Positions 45,431-55,449 of a DNA stretch of 64,000 nt are shown here, piece after piece. The stretch spans positions 701,021-765,020 of the forward strand of contig PCDI01000013.1 of NCBI GenBank assembly GCA_002778195.1, in the 5' to 3' direction. The position numbers were made by a program, and so were the translations under genes. Source of the DNA: Raffaelea ambrosiae. Lineage: Eukaryota; Ascomycota; Sordariomycetes; Ophiostomatales; Ophiostomataceae. The notes beneath the pieces are model-generated. The model searched no databases. It had not been told where the DNA came from and saw only the letters and a list, made by a program, of their open reading frames with translations. Positions within the stretch are counted from its first letter, which is position 1, and each line of letters starts with the position of its first letter.

Positions 45431-46880
45431 GCAAAGGTTGCCGAAAAAACAGGAGACAAAGAACGGGGAGGGCAATATGGCGGAGGGGGGGAGAAAATAG
45501 AACGAAAAGAAACGAGAAAATGGATAGGAAAGACGAAGACAACAGTGGAAAAGTGCGAAGCTGTAAGGGAAGAAAATCGTATATGTGAATGAGAAAGGAC
45601 AGGAAAATGAGGACTTGAAGTGGAAGAGAACAATAGTATGAATGGGGGTGATCACAGGAGAAGAGACTGATAAAAGCACAAGCTGGCCTTCCTGGTTGAA
45701 TTCCTTTGCGAAGAGGATATAGACGTATCTGTATACGTAAATACAAGCCACGGTGATGGAATGATGAAAGCTGACCAAGAGGCTGTGATCTATTTGTGTC
45801 TTCTTGCCACCGCATCGGCGAGATGTTTCACGGAGATGTGGATTCCGAGCTTGAGGAGCCGGCGGCGTTTGAGAAACTGAATCTTCCTGGACAAGGAAAG
45901 AAGCCGCTTTGAGCACCCACGAGCAGGCCGATGCGGGCTGTTGGGCCGGGTCATGCGGCCGCGGTCATCTCCGGCGATGCCAAGCAGGCAAACATTGCTT
46001 CATACAAGCAGCCATGTCTCTTCCTATGTGGCCGTATGTGGCCTGGTCGATACGACAACCAGACCGGGTCATGTTTGGTATGGAATCTACTGTTGGTGAT
46101 GGCTGTACTGTGGTTGGACCGTTGGTGGGGTAAGATGTCTCGGGGGATCATGGCCGCAGCCTTGTCGGCTTTAGCTGCATTCCAAGCGTGTAACCACGTT
46201 GTAAGGGCGGAGCGCTATGCAGATTCTGTTACCAACACACAGCAAACGGTCTACCATACATCTCTACTCGTCCTCCTCAATGGTTGGAATTTGAAACATT
46301 TCAACTGCACCTGCATGCTGTGATCCGTTTCAATGTCCTTCTCTCGTGCAATAAGCCGCAGTATGCAAGATTAAGCGCGCGCTTTCAAAAGTTGTCATAT
46401 TGAACCTGGTCCAAATTTGGTGAGATGCTGGGGAATAGGTGGGTGGATACGCCCTACAGGGCTGGTTCGCTTAACACGCAGCGACTATGCGGGCCAATTA
46501 AATCCTCCTTAGCAGGCGCGTGTCGTTTCAGGCGGCAGGAGCGTCATGATCTGAGTTTGCTCTTCTCCAAAGTCCAGGAGCTCTCCTCTAGCCTTGTCGG
46601 TCCACTTATTCAATCACCTTCTCTTCACCTCTGTCTCACCTGCAGCTTACGGTATATCCAATAAAGGTAGGGGGGTTGGAGGGTGCCAAACACCAACAAA
46701 ACGAATATTTCCCGGCCTGGACTCCAGGCCACGACTCAATGCCATGTCCCTTCTCTGGCCTATGACGACCATTCTAGCGAAGGGCCATCCAGATGCAAGA
46801 CCAACTACAGATTGGAAATGACTGGTCTGCTATCTTCTGACTTTGGACATCCTACTCATGTAGTATTATGTCGGTTGGGT
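45431..46880. other. Intergenic sequence between divergent nuclease-like and kinase-like loci
   Basis: No supported gene. The part next to the nuclease-like locus is CT-rich on its sense strand (45470-45660), fitting a leader. The rest contains short frames without family resemblance and may include further unrecognisable remnants. Confidence 0.3.
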
Positions 46881-47905
46881 GATTGGCAGACTTGCGTGAT
46901 GAACCTCTCTATTGGCGTCTTTGTGATGAACCACGTTCTGACAGATTGGAGCGCGGGCGCGGGCGAGACCTTGCAGAAAGCAAGTGGATGCCATCCCTCC
47001 AGAAGACCTCTGCGGCTGGCCTTTCAATATGCCGATATCCGGTAAGCACAGGCCTAATAGCCCTGAAACTGGCAGGGGTAAAGCTGCTAAACTCCAACGA
47101 CAAGCAGAGGACACGCCCTGTCCGCCCGATCCTGATTGCCTAGATTCCGGGAAGCAGCACGGCAGAGATCATTAAATTAGAAAAGGCACACTCTGTTCCA
47201 GTCAGACAGCGCCTGTGTGGCTCAAGTCCCCGAAGTCCCAGCTTGTATTTCATGGCAGAGGCCGTGACGACTCGAAAGGAGAGAAATATTATTGCTACGA
47301 GTTTGTCTGAACAAGTGCAGGGCACTTCACCTAGTAGTCCAGATGTTGAAACGCAACAGGAAAACAATTGCGAATAATTACCATCGACTTCAATGCTTCC
47401 AATTATGCCGCAGACTCCCCATACTACGCATATCAACGACAATTGAAGACTGCGTTACCGGAAAGCCCCAGGCATACCAGCTGAGGCACTATCTGTGATC
47501 GTTTGCAGATTGAACACCCGCGAGTTGCTCATATGTGAAAGTCTCCAATGGCTGCGCCAGATGGAAGCGTGAGTTTCAACGTTCTCAAGGACAGGCTGTC
47601 ACGTGTTTGGGTGTTACTACAAATACAAGGAAAACAGGCCCGAGCCACAAATGCCACCCAACCCCATGAACATTTACTGGAACTGCATTCCCGAGTTTGG
47701 TTACTGGATCCCCAAAAACTACAGAGCTGATATTACGCTCTTCAATGGTTGGTTGCGAAGCAGATGGGAAAGCGCCGCAGGCTACTTGCGCCGACCACAG
47801 TTGGAAGGGCGCCGCCTGAACTTCAGAATAGAGCCGCCTGTGGCAGATACTCCGCCACCCAATGCCAATGAGTCAATACAAGGGGTTCGTCTCAGCGTGC
47901 CTTGA
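46881..47905 (+). pseudogene. Decayed protein-kinase-like copy, related to the 48250-49491 gene
   Basis: Segments in changing frames align with the intact-looking relative 1.2 kb downstream. RTRPVRPILIA-stop-IPG (about 47107-47152) matches RATRPVRMILIEWIPG with the Trp codon now TAG at 47141-47143. ITIDFNASNYAADSPYYAY (about 47380-47440) matches the VVIDFNCSYVASSPYYEG block. NYRADITLFNGWLRSRW plus RRLNFRIEPP (47700-47840) matches the C-terminus. The catalytic loop HNDL is not preserved at the corresponding place. Frameshifts separate the blocks. The upstream boundary is uncertain. Confidence 0.5.
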
Positions 47906-48249
47906 ACTGTTTGTACTATGTATCTTATCTTGCCTTTCACTTGCCTTCTCCCCAATGAGCTTGGGCGCTGGAAGCCCCAAACTAGAGAACTAACGGGGCG
48001 CTCTCCAACAGTTGTTGGCTGCAGAAGCAGGGCGCTTAAGTCTCAAAATGCAATCTTCGTTAACACAACCAGTCTCCTTTCTCATTTTATGCTTCATCTG
48101 CTGCCTAGTTTCCTTCTCCAAACATTTCCCCTCCCTTTCAGTCGCACATTTATCTACAAATCCGCGCCAATTTGCAATTCCAGGCTAGCCAGGCTGGTGT
48201 TCCGCTTTTTTTCAACTTCGTTTCTGTCTCCTTTGCAACAGCTCCAACT

Positions 48250-49491
48250 ATGTCAAGATGGATGGACTCCGACTCCGACTCCGACTCCGGCTCCGACTCG
48301 TCGGACTATGGCACTGGCGACCAACACCCCTGTGTGTTCCCCTATGCGGCAGGCTTCAAGGCCACGATTCGGCGACATATTCCTCCCCCTCCATTCGAGG
48401 GGAGATACAGCTATACACCCAACCGCCCCGTGCCCGAAAGAGCAAAGGAGAAGACTTCACCTATTGAGTGGCACATGATGTACCCTCCGATACAAACGCC
48501 TCCCCCCTCCGATCCCTGTCCACGTGAGATGGAGATCATTGAGAAAATTGCTGCTGGGTCAAACCGCATTTCCCATGTGGTAAAGTGCCGGCTCAACAAT
48601 AATAACAACAAGACCTACGTGGCTAAAATCTACGACGACCTCCGCTTCATTTCATGCGCGCGTTCTGAGGCGCTTGATCTTTGCCTTAAAACAGACTGCA
48701 ACTATTCCCGTGAAGCCCTTGCGTATGAGACTCTTCAACAAGCAAAGGTTAACGGTCGCCTTACTGGTCACGTCACTCCCGAATACTTCGGCTCTTGAAC
48801 TTTTGATATCCCGCTACCTGATGCACCCGAGCCGACCAAGGCGAGCCTTGATAACAAATCCAGCCGAGCAACTCGTCCTGTCCGCATGATTCTGATTGAG
48901 TGGATACCAGGCAGGGGTATGGATGATCTTATAAACTCGGGGGACTACCAATCCATCTCCACCGAGCAGCGCCTAGATCTTCTTGGCCAAGTCCTGGAAA
49001 TCGAGTCCAAACTCTTGTTTTGCGACGTTATTCACAACGACCTAGAGCCAAGAAACGTCGTGGTGACTGGGTTGCCAAAAAGTGGACCACTCATAACAGG
49101 TCCACCCCAAGCAACAACAGAAAGCTCAAAAAAGCGAAAACGCAAGGACTCAGAGTCGAGCAATCCCGAACCCGAGAAGCTGCGCGCAGTTGTAATCGAC
49201 TTCAACTGTTCTTACGTTGCATCCTCGCCGTACTACGAGGGCCCACAAGCCCGGCCGAGAGGAATGCAGCACCCCGTAAATCCGTTGGATCTCAACTGGG
49301 ATATTATGCCGGAGGAGTTTGAAGCCTTCATCCCTGACAACTATCGGGTCGACATTGAGCTCTTCAACGGGTGGCTAGAGAAAAGATGGGGCCAAGCAGA
49401 AGGTTTCGCTGAGCCAACAACGCAGCGATCTCTCAACTTCAGACATGCTTCTCCGAAAGCAACCGTTCTGCCAACTCCAGCTTCTGGGTGA
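48250..49491 (+). pseudogene. Fungal protein-kinase-like gene interrupted by one in-frame TGA
   Basis: The frame is open from ATG 48250 to a stop at 49491 except for TGA at 48796-48798, i.e. 413 sense codons plus one premature stop. The N-terminus is an Asp/Ser run (DSDSDSDSGSDSSDYG) followed by HPCVFPYAAGFKATIRRHIP. The kinase-like core has KTYVAKIYDD (candidate VAK lysine strand), EALAYETLQQAK (alpha-C-like Glu), ILIEWIPGRGMDDLI (hinge) and VIHNDLEPRNVVVTG (HxD...N catalytic loop). VVIDFNCSY stands in the DFG position with Asn for Gly. The C-terminus is NYRVDIELFNGWLEKRWGQ. The TGA sits in FGS-stop-TFDIPLP, where relatives as I recall have Trp, so TGG to TGA is likely. No intron is available to remove it. 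One lesion only, so inactivation looks recent unless readthrough occurs. Confidence 0.65.
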
Positions 49492-49687
49492 GGACAAGGT
49501 GCTGTTGGGTGTCAAGCTGTGGCCCGAGGATGTGTCGTCACGTGTATCTTTGCCAGTATCCCCCACGCCAGGTGACGGGGGCTGGTCAGATACGTCGTTA
49601 GTTGGTAGTTACACTCAGATAATAGGAGAAAGAAACACTTGACTTTCCTATCTTTCTGACCCCGTCTTCACCAAATTCTCGTTCACC

Positions 49688-50787
49688 ATGCCTCTTGTCG
49701 ACGAACCATTTTTTCATACCACCTCTCGACCCTCGCAAGCCTGCCAACTTCCCGTACTCTCCAGGCTTCGAAGTCGTCGTGCGAGAGCATGCCCCGTATC
49801 TGAGGCGGGCAGGGGTAGAAAAAACGACAATCAAGGCGCGTATTGGATTTCTTGGTGGGGGGGGGGTATGTTCATTTGTGCTTAGTAGGCACAGAACAGA
49901 ATAGAGCAGGAGGCGGGGAGGGTAAACGCATCAGTTAAATATGGCGCCAGCTCGACGAGTTTCCACCACCCTGATGATCCATACCCACAGGAGTGGGCCC
50001 ACTTTTTTGGTGAGCCGTTGGGGTTGTAGCGGTGGCATTTGTCGACATCGTGGACCAAAAACTGAACTGGACAAGAGGCGGACGAAATCTCGGTTTGCCA
50101 AAGACCAGCTTACCGAGGCGCGGGGCTACCGATGCTCCGTGGGACGGAAAAGTCGCCCTGCGGGTACAGAGAAGACGAACGACTCAAATCCTGACCCCTG
50201 AGAGACAGCCAAGGAAGGCGCTTATTACACCTTGGTACCAGAGGCTGCAGAAAGCCCCACACGTTGCAGCGCCTCCTTCCTCGTACGTGACCTACTATGT
50301 AATCGAGTACAGCCTCGGCGGCAAGGCTGCGGCCGCGATCCCGCAGACATCATCGGACTTTACGAGTTCTCCAGCCACTACACAACAACCCGCCTCCACG
50401 TGCAAGCACACGAAACTTGGCCTGCCACAATTTCCGTATGGAACAGGCCAGGAGGCGTGCGACTGCAGGGCCACTGTGCATCCTTGGCCGTCGGGCCACA
50501 GTGACCACGCCATTGCAGACGACCTCAGGAGTCCATATATGTTTGCCCAGCGGCTTCGAGACACAAACGCACGCAGCTTACTGTTGCGTCTGCAGGGGCG
50601 CAAAGCCCACACACGCTGTTTCATTGATATTCTCGACAATGTCAATCTGTACGTCCAGGAGAAGAACGAGGCCAAGCAATTGCATGTTTACGGGCATGCG
50701 TGGCACCAATTGTGGCGCAATGGTGTGTCAGTGACCAGAGGTTTGGACCTGGCATGCATCCACAATAGAGAGCTCTTCCAAGAATAG
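49688..50787 (+). pseudogene. Third coding-like locus, N-terminus related to the kinase-like family
   Basis: From ATG 49688, a frame change at a T6 run (about 49709-49714) leads into PRKPANFPYSPGFEVVVREH. This resembles HPCVFPYAAGFKATIRRH at the start of the 48250 gene. A GTATGT donor at 49867 and a CCAG acceptor near 49951 would join to DDPYPQEWAHFF, comparable with SPIEWHMMYPP there. Further downstream a 251-codon frame (50032-50787) ends NRELFQE; I cannot connect it to the kinase core, and no HxD or DFx motif is visible. Probably a mosaic remnant, possibly two different genes. Confidence 0.35.
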
Positions 50788-51865
50788 TCGACGAATTGGA
50801 ATGTCTGTTGTCCCCTCAAAGTGTCTGTAAACTGTCCTGTATGGTGGTCCCCCCCCCCCCCCCCAGGGTGTGCCCCGTTCACACTCGCTTGGAGATACCG
50901 TACTTACAAAGTACTTGCCACAAGCACTGGAGAGAGAAGGGGAAAAACCGGGGAAAAAAAGAAAGAAGAAAAAAAGAAAGAAGAAAAAAAAAAGCCATCC
51001 AAAGCTGAGCTGCCCGGGCGGTTGCCCCCACAGCCCCTTGCTCTCACAATGCCAGTCAGTGCACTATTTTCGGGCCACTTGGTTCTATTGGAATACGTGT
51101 GGCGTGTGCTCCAGTGCTCTGCATACAAGCTCGCGTCACCGTCGAACATTTTAGAGGCGCGCGGCAACAGTGTACGTAGTCGGTGATGGCCCTCTGCCAC
51201 TGGCCCCATGCAGTAGTTAGTTGCCAACCGCTGGAGGATAGCCCCCCCCCCCCACTTCCCCACAAATCGCTGTGCTTACACGCCCGGAATGCGGCCAACT
51301 GGCCCACGCTGACCAAGGCCGCGGCCGCCTGTCCCCCCACCAGGCCGTCTTACACGCAAACGGCCTGCTCTGCTCTTTCCTGTCCGGCCATGCAGGAGAC
51401 GGCAATCAAGAGTCCTCATGATCAAAAGCCTGCAGGGAGAGGCCCAGGAGGTAGCCTGAATACATGGCGAGTTTCAGCCTCCATCATCATGCGAGGTGTA
51501 TTGCAAGTTTTTTTTTTTTTTTTTTTTTTCCCGAGTAGGAGAGCCTTTGGCGCCGTACATGGAAACAGGCTGCTGAAGTGTTTGTTGGTCTGAGAACGAT
51601 TTCTGGCCGTAAGCAACAGACGTCAGACTGTAAGTCGGGGAAAGTGGACGATAGCTATTTGTCACGTGGCTGTGAGTAATCAATGCAATGAAATTCGAAA
51701 ACCCAGCTGCCCCACCCAATATTGCTTTGCTTTGTATGTACTTTCTCCCTGAATTGGAACCAAAGTCTCTTGCAAAGGGCCTACCAGATACTGAAACTAC
51801 ATAGTATAGCACCCATATTGAGAGTCTGCCGTATCTTCTGCGTGCTTCCTATTGATAGTGCGAGC
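50788..51865. other. Spacer upstream of the cyclophilin gene
   Basis: No gene. Homopolymers dominate: C16 at 50849-50864, C12 at 51242-51253 and T22 at 51508-51529, plus an AGAAAA-rich tract at 50950-50995. An AACTACATAGTATAG string lies at 51797. Presumably the promoter of the cyclophilin gene near the right end. Confidence 0.4.
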
Positions 51866-53067
51866 ATGGCACCCACGCAGCTCCCCGAGTCGGGGAACCC
51901 TCTGTACGCTTTTTTCTTTTTTTCTTCTTTTTTTTCTTTTGTCTTCTTGCCAGCAGGGGGCTGTTGCCACTTTGATTCCCTCTCAGCCTTTTTTTTTTTT
52001 TCTGTTCCAAGCCTTCACTCTCACGAGAAGTCTTATGTTTGATGCTGTATGCTGACGAGTAGTTTACTGTAGCGTCTTTTTTGACATTACCATAGGAGGC
52101 AAGTCACTTGCTGAAGAGCAAAAGTCGGGGTTTTCTTTTTGGCCCTCGTTGTTTTATCTTTCTTTGATCTTTTTGAAATTTGTTTTTTTTCTTTCTTTTT
52201 TTTCTTTCTTTTTTTTGGTTTGCCCGATGACTGACTCTCCCAGGTGAACCCCTCGGCCGCATCACCTTTGAGCTCTTCCAGGACGTTGTTCCCAAGACGA
52301 CTGAGAACTTCCGCCGGTTCTGCACCGGCGAGGACGCCGACACTCAGGGCCGGCCCCGTGGCTACAAGGGCAGCAAGTTCCATCGCATTGTATGTTCTTG
52401 CTCTCCTTGCGCACTTTTTGTTGTTTCTTCGCCTTGCTCGATTGCTGTACTTGCTTTCTTGGGGGGGGTTTTTTTCCGCGCGTCGTCTTCCCAGCCATCT
52501 TTATCGTTGCCTTGTCTGTCGTCTTTATCGACGTTTTTTGTACTATCGTTTTTACCATTGTTCTTGTCGTCCTTTGGGTTCTCTCTCCCACCCGCTCCTA
52601 ACACACTCGTTCGTCGTTCTAGATCCCAAATTTCATGTGCCAGGGCGGCGATTTTCTCAACGGAAACGGCACCGGCTCCGTCTGCATCTACGGCGGCAAG
52701 TCCTTTGCCGATGAAAACTTTACCCTCAGACATGACCAGCCAGGACTTCTCTCCATGGCCGTAAGTTTCAGTGTCCTTGCTTCACTCTTTTTTCCTCGCT
52801 TCACTCACCTTCCGTCCTCGCTGCGCTCGTTTCGCTCTTCTTCTCCTACTGACCATCTCTCCGCAGAACGCCGGCCCCAACACCAACGGCTCCCAATTCT
52901 TCATCACGACCGTCCCGACACCCTTCCTCGACGGCAAACATGTCGTCTTTGGCAAGGTCGTGTCCGGAATGGACGTCGTCCAGAAAATGGAGCGGGTCCG
53001 TACCGGTGCCCGGGGACGCGACCAGCCAGACCTCGACGTGGTGATTGCCGAGTGTGGGGAGATGTAG
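51866..53067 (+). CDS. Peptidyl-prolyl cis-trans isomerase H (spliceosomal cyclophilin)
   Basis: Five exons: 51866-51903, 52073-52098, 52244-52389, 52623-52760 and 52867-53067, giving 182 residues. Exon 2 is a 26-nt micro-exon encoding VFFDITIGG; its downstream intron begins GCAAGT (GC-AG type), because no GT donor keeps the family sequence in phase. Core motifs: LGRITFELFQDVVPKTTENF, GYKGSKFHRIIPNFMCQGGD (catalytic Arg in FHR), GTGSVCIYGGKSFADENF, SMANAGPNTNGSQFFITT, FLDGKHVVFGKV and the C-terminal AECGEM. The insert and terminus match H-type cyclophilins (human PPIH), which bind the U4/U6 snRNP protein Prp4/60K and assist spliceosome assembly. A free-standing PPIase such as CypA is less likely given GTGSVCIYGG and CGEM. 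Confidence 0.93.
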
Positions 53068-53856
53068 AAGACACAAGAAGAGGGCAATTCAACCTCGTAA
53101 ACTGTTGGGGAGAAAGGAGGGGGGGGTGAGAACTAGGAGCTACACGATGGTATACATAGATTGAAATACTGATGGGAAAAAAAACCCCCCCATGCACGCA
53201 AAGGTCTGGAATGGTAACGATGGGAAAGTGTTTACGGTACATTCATTCGCGACAACTCTCTTACGAGTATTCACACATCAAGTCATAAATCCGCTTTACT
53301 GAATTTTCATGTCAAATCAAATTCATCTGGTATCGGCTCCCCTGTTGGTATGTATCCCCTTGGCTTTCCCGATGACCTCCAGCCGTTCTTCCAGAAAACG
53401 CCGGAACCTGTGTATATCTTTTTGTATCCGGTTGTGCCCCCGCCTGTTACCCCTACCGCCCTTTGGTATTTCCTCCTTCTTTTGCCTGGATCAGGACTCC
53501 AGGTCCGCCCGGCATCGCGGCACACCCCTGGCCATACATGGCTGTGCCGTCTTGGTCATCAGACCTTGTTTCCTCTGCCCACCATCCACAATCGATGCTG
53601 CTGCTGGTCTCAAAATATAGAACCGACGAAAGGGAAAAGAAAGAAAAAGAAAGTATGTACGAAGAAGAGAGTGAAAAGAAGAATGAAATGAATCAAACGA
53701 ATGAAAGGTTTCTTTTTAAAAAAAAGAAAATTTGAGAGTGTGTTGGCTCTTATAAAGAAGGTGGAAAAAAGGAAGCAAAAAGTAAAGAAGAATCATATCA
53801 TAAAAATCAAATTGAGCAGATCATCGGAAGATGGGGGGGGAGGGGGTAGGTGGTCA
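53068..53856. other. Convergent 3' spacer
   Basis: Between the cyclophilin stop (+) and the DUF7492 stop (-). A TACGAGTA copy lies at 53272. From 53310 to 53620 all three frames of both strands stay unusually open (for example plus MYPLGFPDDLQPFFQK), so a remnant is possible, but no family was recognised. The rest is AT-rich. Confidence 0.35.
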
Positions 53857-55449
53857 TTAGAGTCGGCGACGGACTCGGCGGCGGGTAGCTCCGGTGGTCA
53901 GGAAAGGGCTCACCGGGGGGGCCTCGCCAGTAGCGAAGGGAGCTTTGCCGCTGCCGGTACCCGCAGCTGCATCCGAAGTGGTGGCATCAGCCGAGGACCT
54001 GGTGGTGGTGGAGAGTGTGGTCGGAGAGGCGGTAGCGCCTGTAGTGCCGACAGCACTGGTAGAACCGACTGTGGCAGTCCCCGTGGCCCCGGTGGCCCCG
54101 GTGGCTCCAGTGGCTCCAGTGGCTCCAGTGGCTCCGGCCGAGCCAACAGCACTGGTAGCTCCAGCGGCTGTCGTAGACCCAGCAGCGCCAGCAGCTCCCG
54201 TGGCCCCAGTAGGCTGGATGGTCTCCGTGACGGTCAGGGTGGACACTGGACCCGAGGCATCGGCACTGCCTGTTGCGGCACCTGGAGCGACGGTCTGCGT
54301 GACGGTGACGGCCGCCTGCGTCTCGGTAACGGTGATGGTCTCAAGATTGCCTGCTGACCCAGTAGCGGTGGCGGCCCCGGTGGCGGCCCCGGTAGCGGTG
54401 GCGACCCCGGTAGCGGTAGCGGCCCCGGTAGCGGTGTGGCTGCCTGAGCTGTCACCACCACTGCTCCCAGTGCTGCTGCTGCTGCTGCTGCTGCTGCCCG
54501 AGGAGTCGGTGCCCGCAACCTGGAAGCTGCCGCCCGTGAGCTGGTCCTTGACGGCGGCTCTGTTCAGGTCCTGGCCGGCGACAAACGAGTTGGCAAAGTT
54601 GTTGATGTTTTTGGACTTGGAGACGGAGCCGGAGCCGGAGTCGGCGGCGACGGCAATGTCCATACAGCTGGTGTAGTACTGCAGGGTGGTGACGTTGAAG
54701 CCGGCGGTGGGGATGTCGGTGGGCGAGCCGGCCTTGTTCATGGTGGGCCAGCTCCAGACCCAGTAGATGGTGTAGTCGGTGCCGGCAGTGAGGTTGGCGG
54801 GCAGCTGGATGTCGTTCTGGCACCAGAGGTCGGTGCCCTCGGGGTCCTCGGCAACCTTGGAGAACTTGGCCTGGCGCGTGACCGAGGTGGCCGCACTGTT
54901 GACCTGGTAGCACTGGCCGTCGTCAAAGTTGCGGGTGGCCAGCAGCTGGCCGCGGCCGTTGCCGCCGGTGCCGTCGGCGGTCCACTTGTCAAAGACGTCG
55001 GCAAAGAGCTCGTTGCTCGCGGGCTGCGTGGTGCCGTAGATGTAGACGGTGCCGCGGTTGTTGGGCTTGGTCGGGTTGGTCTCAAACAGCGTCACATGGC
55101 CGTTTTCCTCGTAGCGCAGCGCAATGTAGTCGCCCGCCGACGCGGACAGCTTCGGGTACGTGGCGCTGTTGTTGCCCTTGGTCTGGCCCGGGTGGCACAG
55201 CGCGTCGGTGGCCTCGAGAACGTTGCCGGCGGCGCGGCCGTTGGGCGGCAGCAGCCAGGTGTCAAAGTCGTCGGTGAAGCCAGAGGCGTTGCGGGGGACG
55301 TAGCCGCGAATGTAGCCCGGAGACCCAACCATGGTGCCGTTGGAGTCGATCTTCATCAGCTGCTCGACCCAGGAGTGGGCAGCAGCTGGCTGAGCTACGA
55401 GTGAGAGGAGCATGGCGGCGGTGACGCCGAGGTGGTGAGAGAACTTCAT
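53857..55449 (-). CDS. Secreted DUF7492-type protein with predicted mature N-terminal His and Ala/Thr/Gly-rich tail
   Basis: A single exon of 530 residues. The start is ATG 55449; upstream in-frame codons are low-complexity leader. Signal peptide: MKFSHHLGVTAAMLLSLVAQ PAAA, likely cut before HSWVEQLMKIDSNGTM. The domain continues GYIRGYVPRNASGF, a DALCHPGQ Cys, a FDDGQCYQV Cys, DLWCQNDIQLPANL, YWVWSWPTMNK and YYTSCMDIAV. This is the 'HSWVEQL' family I recall as DUF7492 in Pezizomycotina. From about residue 300 the sequence is Ser/Thr/Gly/Ala-rich with GATGAT repeats, typical of a mucin-like stalk, ending with basic RRRVRRRL rather than a clear GPI signal. A mature N-terminal His is the copper-binding hallmark of lytic polysaccharide monooxygenases; whether this protein binds copper is unknown. 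Probably extracellular or cell-wall. Confidence 0.8.
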   Translation of the reverse strand: MKFSHHLGVTAAMLLSLVAQPAAAHSWVEQLMKIDSNGTMVGSPGYIRGYVPRNASGFTDDFDTWLLPPNGRAAGNVLEATDALCHPGQTKGNNSATYPKLSASAGDYIALRYEENGHVTLFETNPTKPNNRGTVYIYGTTQPASNELFADVFDKWTADGTGGNGRGQLLATRNFDDGQCYQVNSAATSVTRQAKFSKVAEDPEGTDLWCQNDIQLPANLTAGTDYTIYWVWSWPTMNKAGSPTDIPTAGFNVTTLQYYTSCMDIAVAADSGSGSVSKSKNINNFANSFVAGQDLNRAAVKDQLTGGSFQVAGTDSSGSSSSSSSSTGSSGGDSSGSHTATGAATATGVATATGAATGAATATGSAGNLETITVTETQAAVTVTQTVAPGAATGSADASGPVSTLTVTETIQPTGATGAAGAAGSTTAAGATSAVGSAGATGATGATGATGATGATGTATVGSTSAVGTTGATASPTTLSTTTRSSADATTSDAAAGTGSGKAPFATGEAPPVSPFLTTGATRRRVRRRL

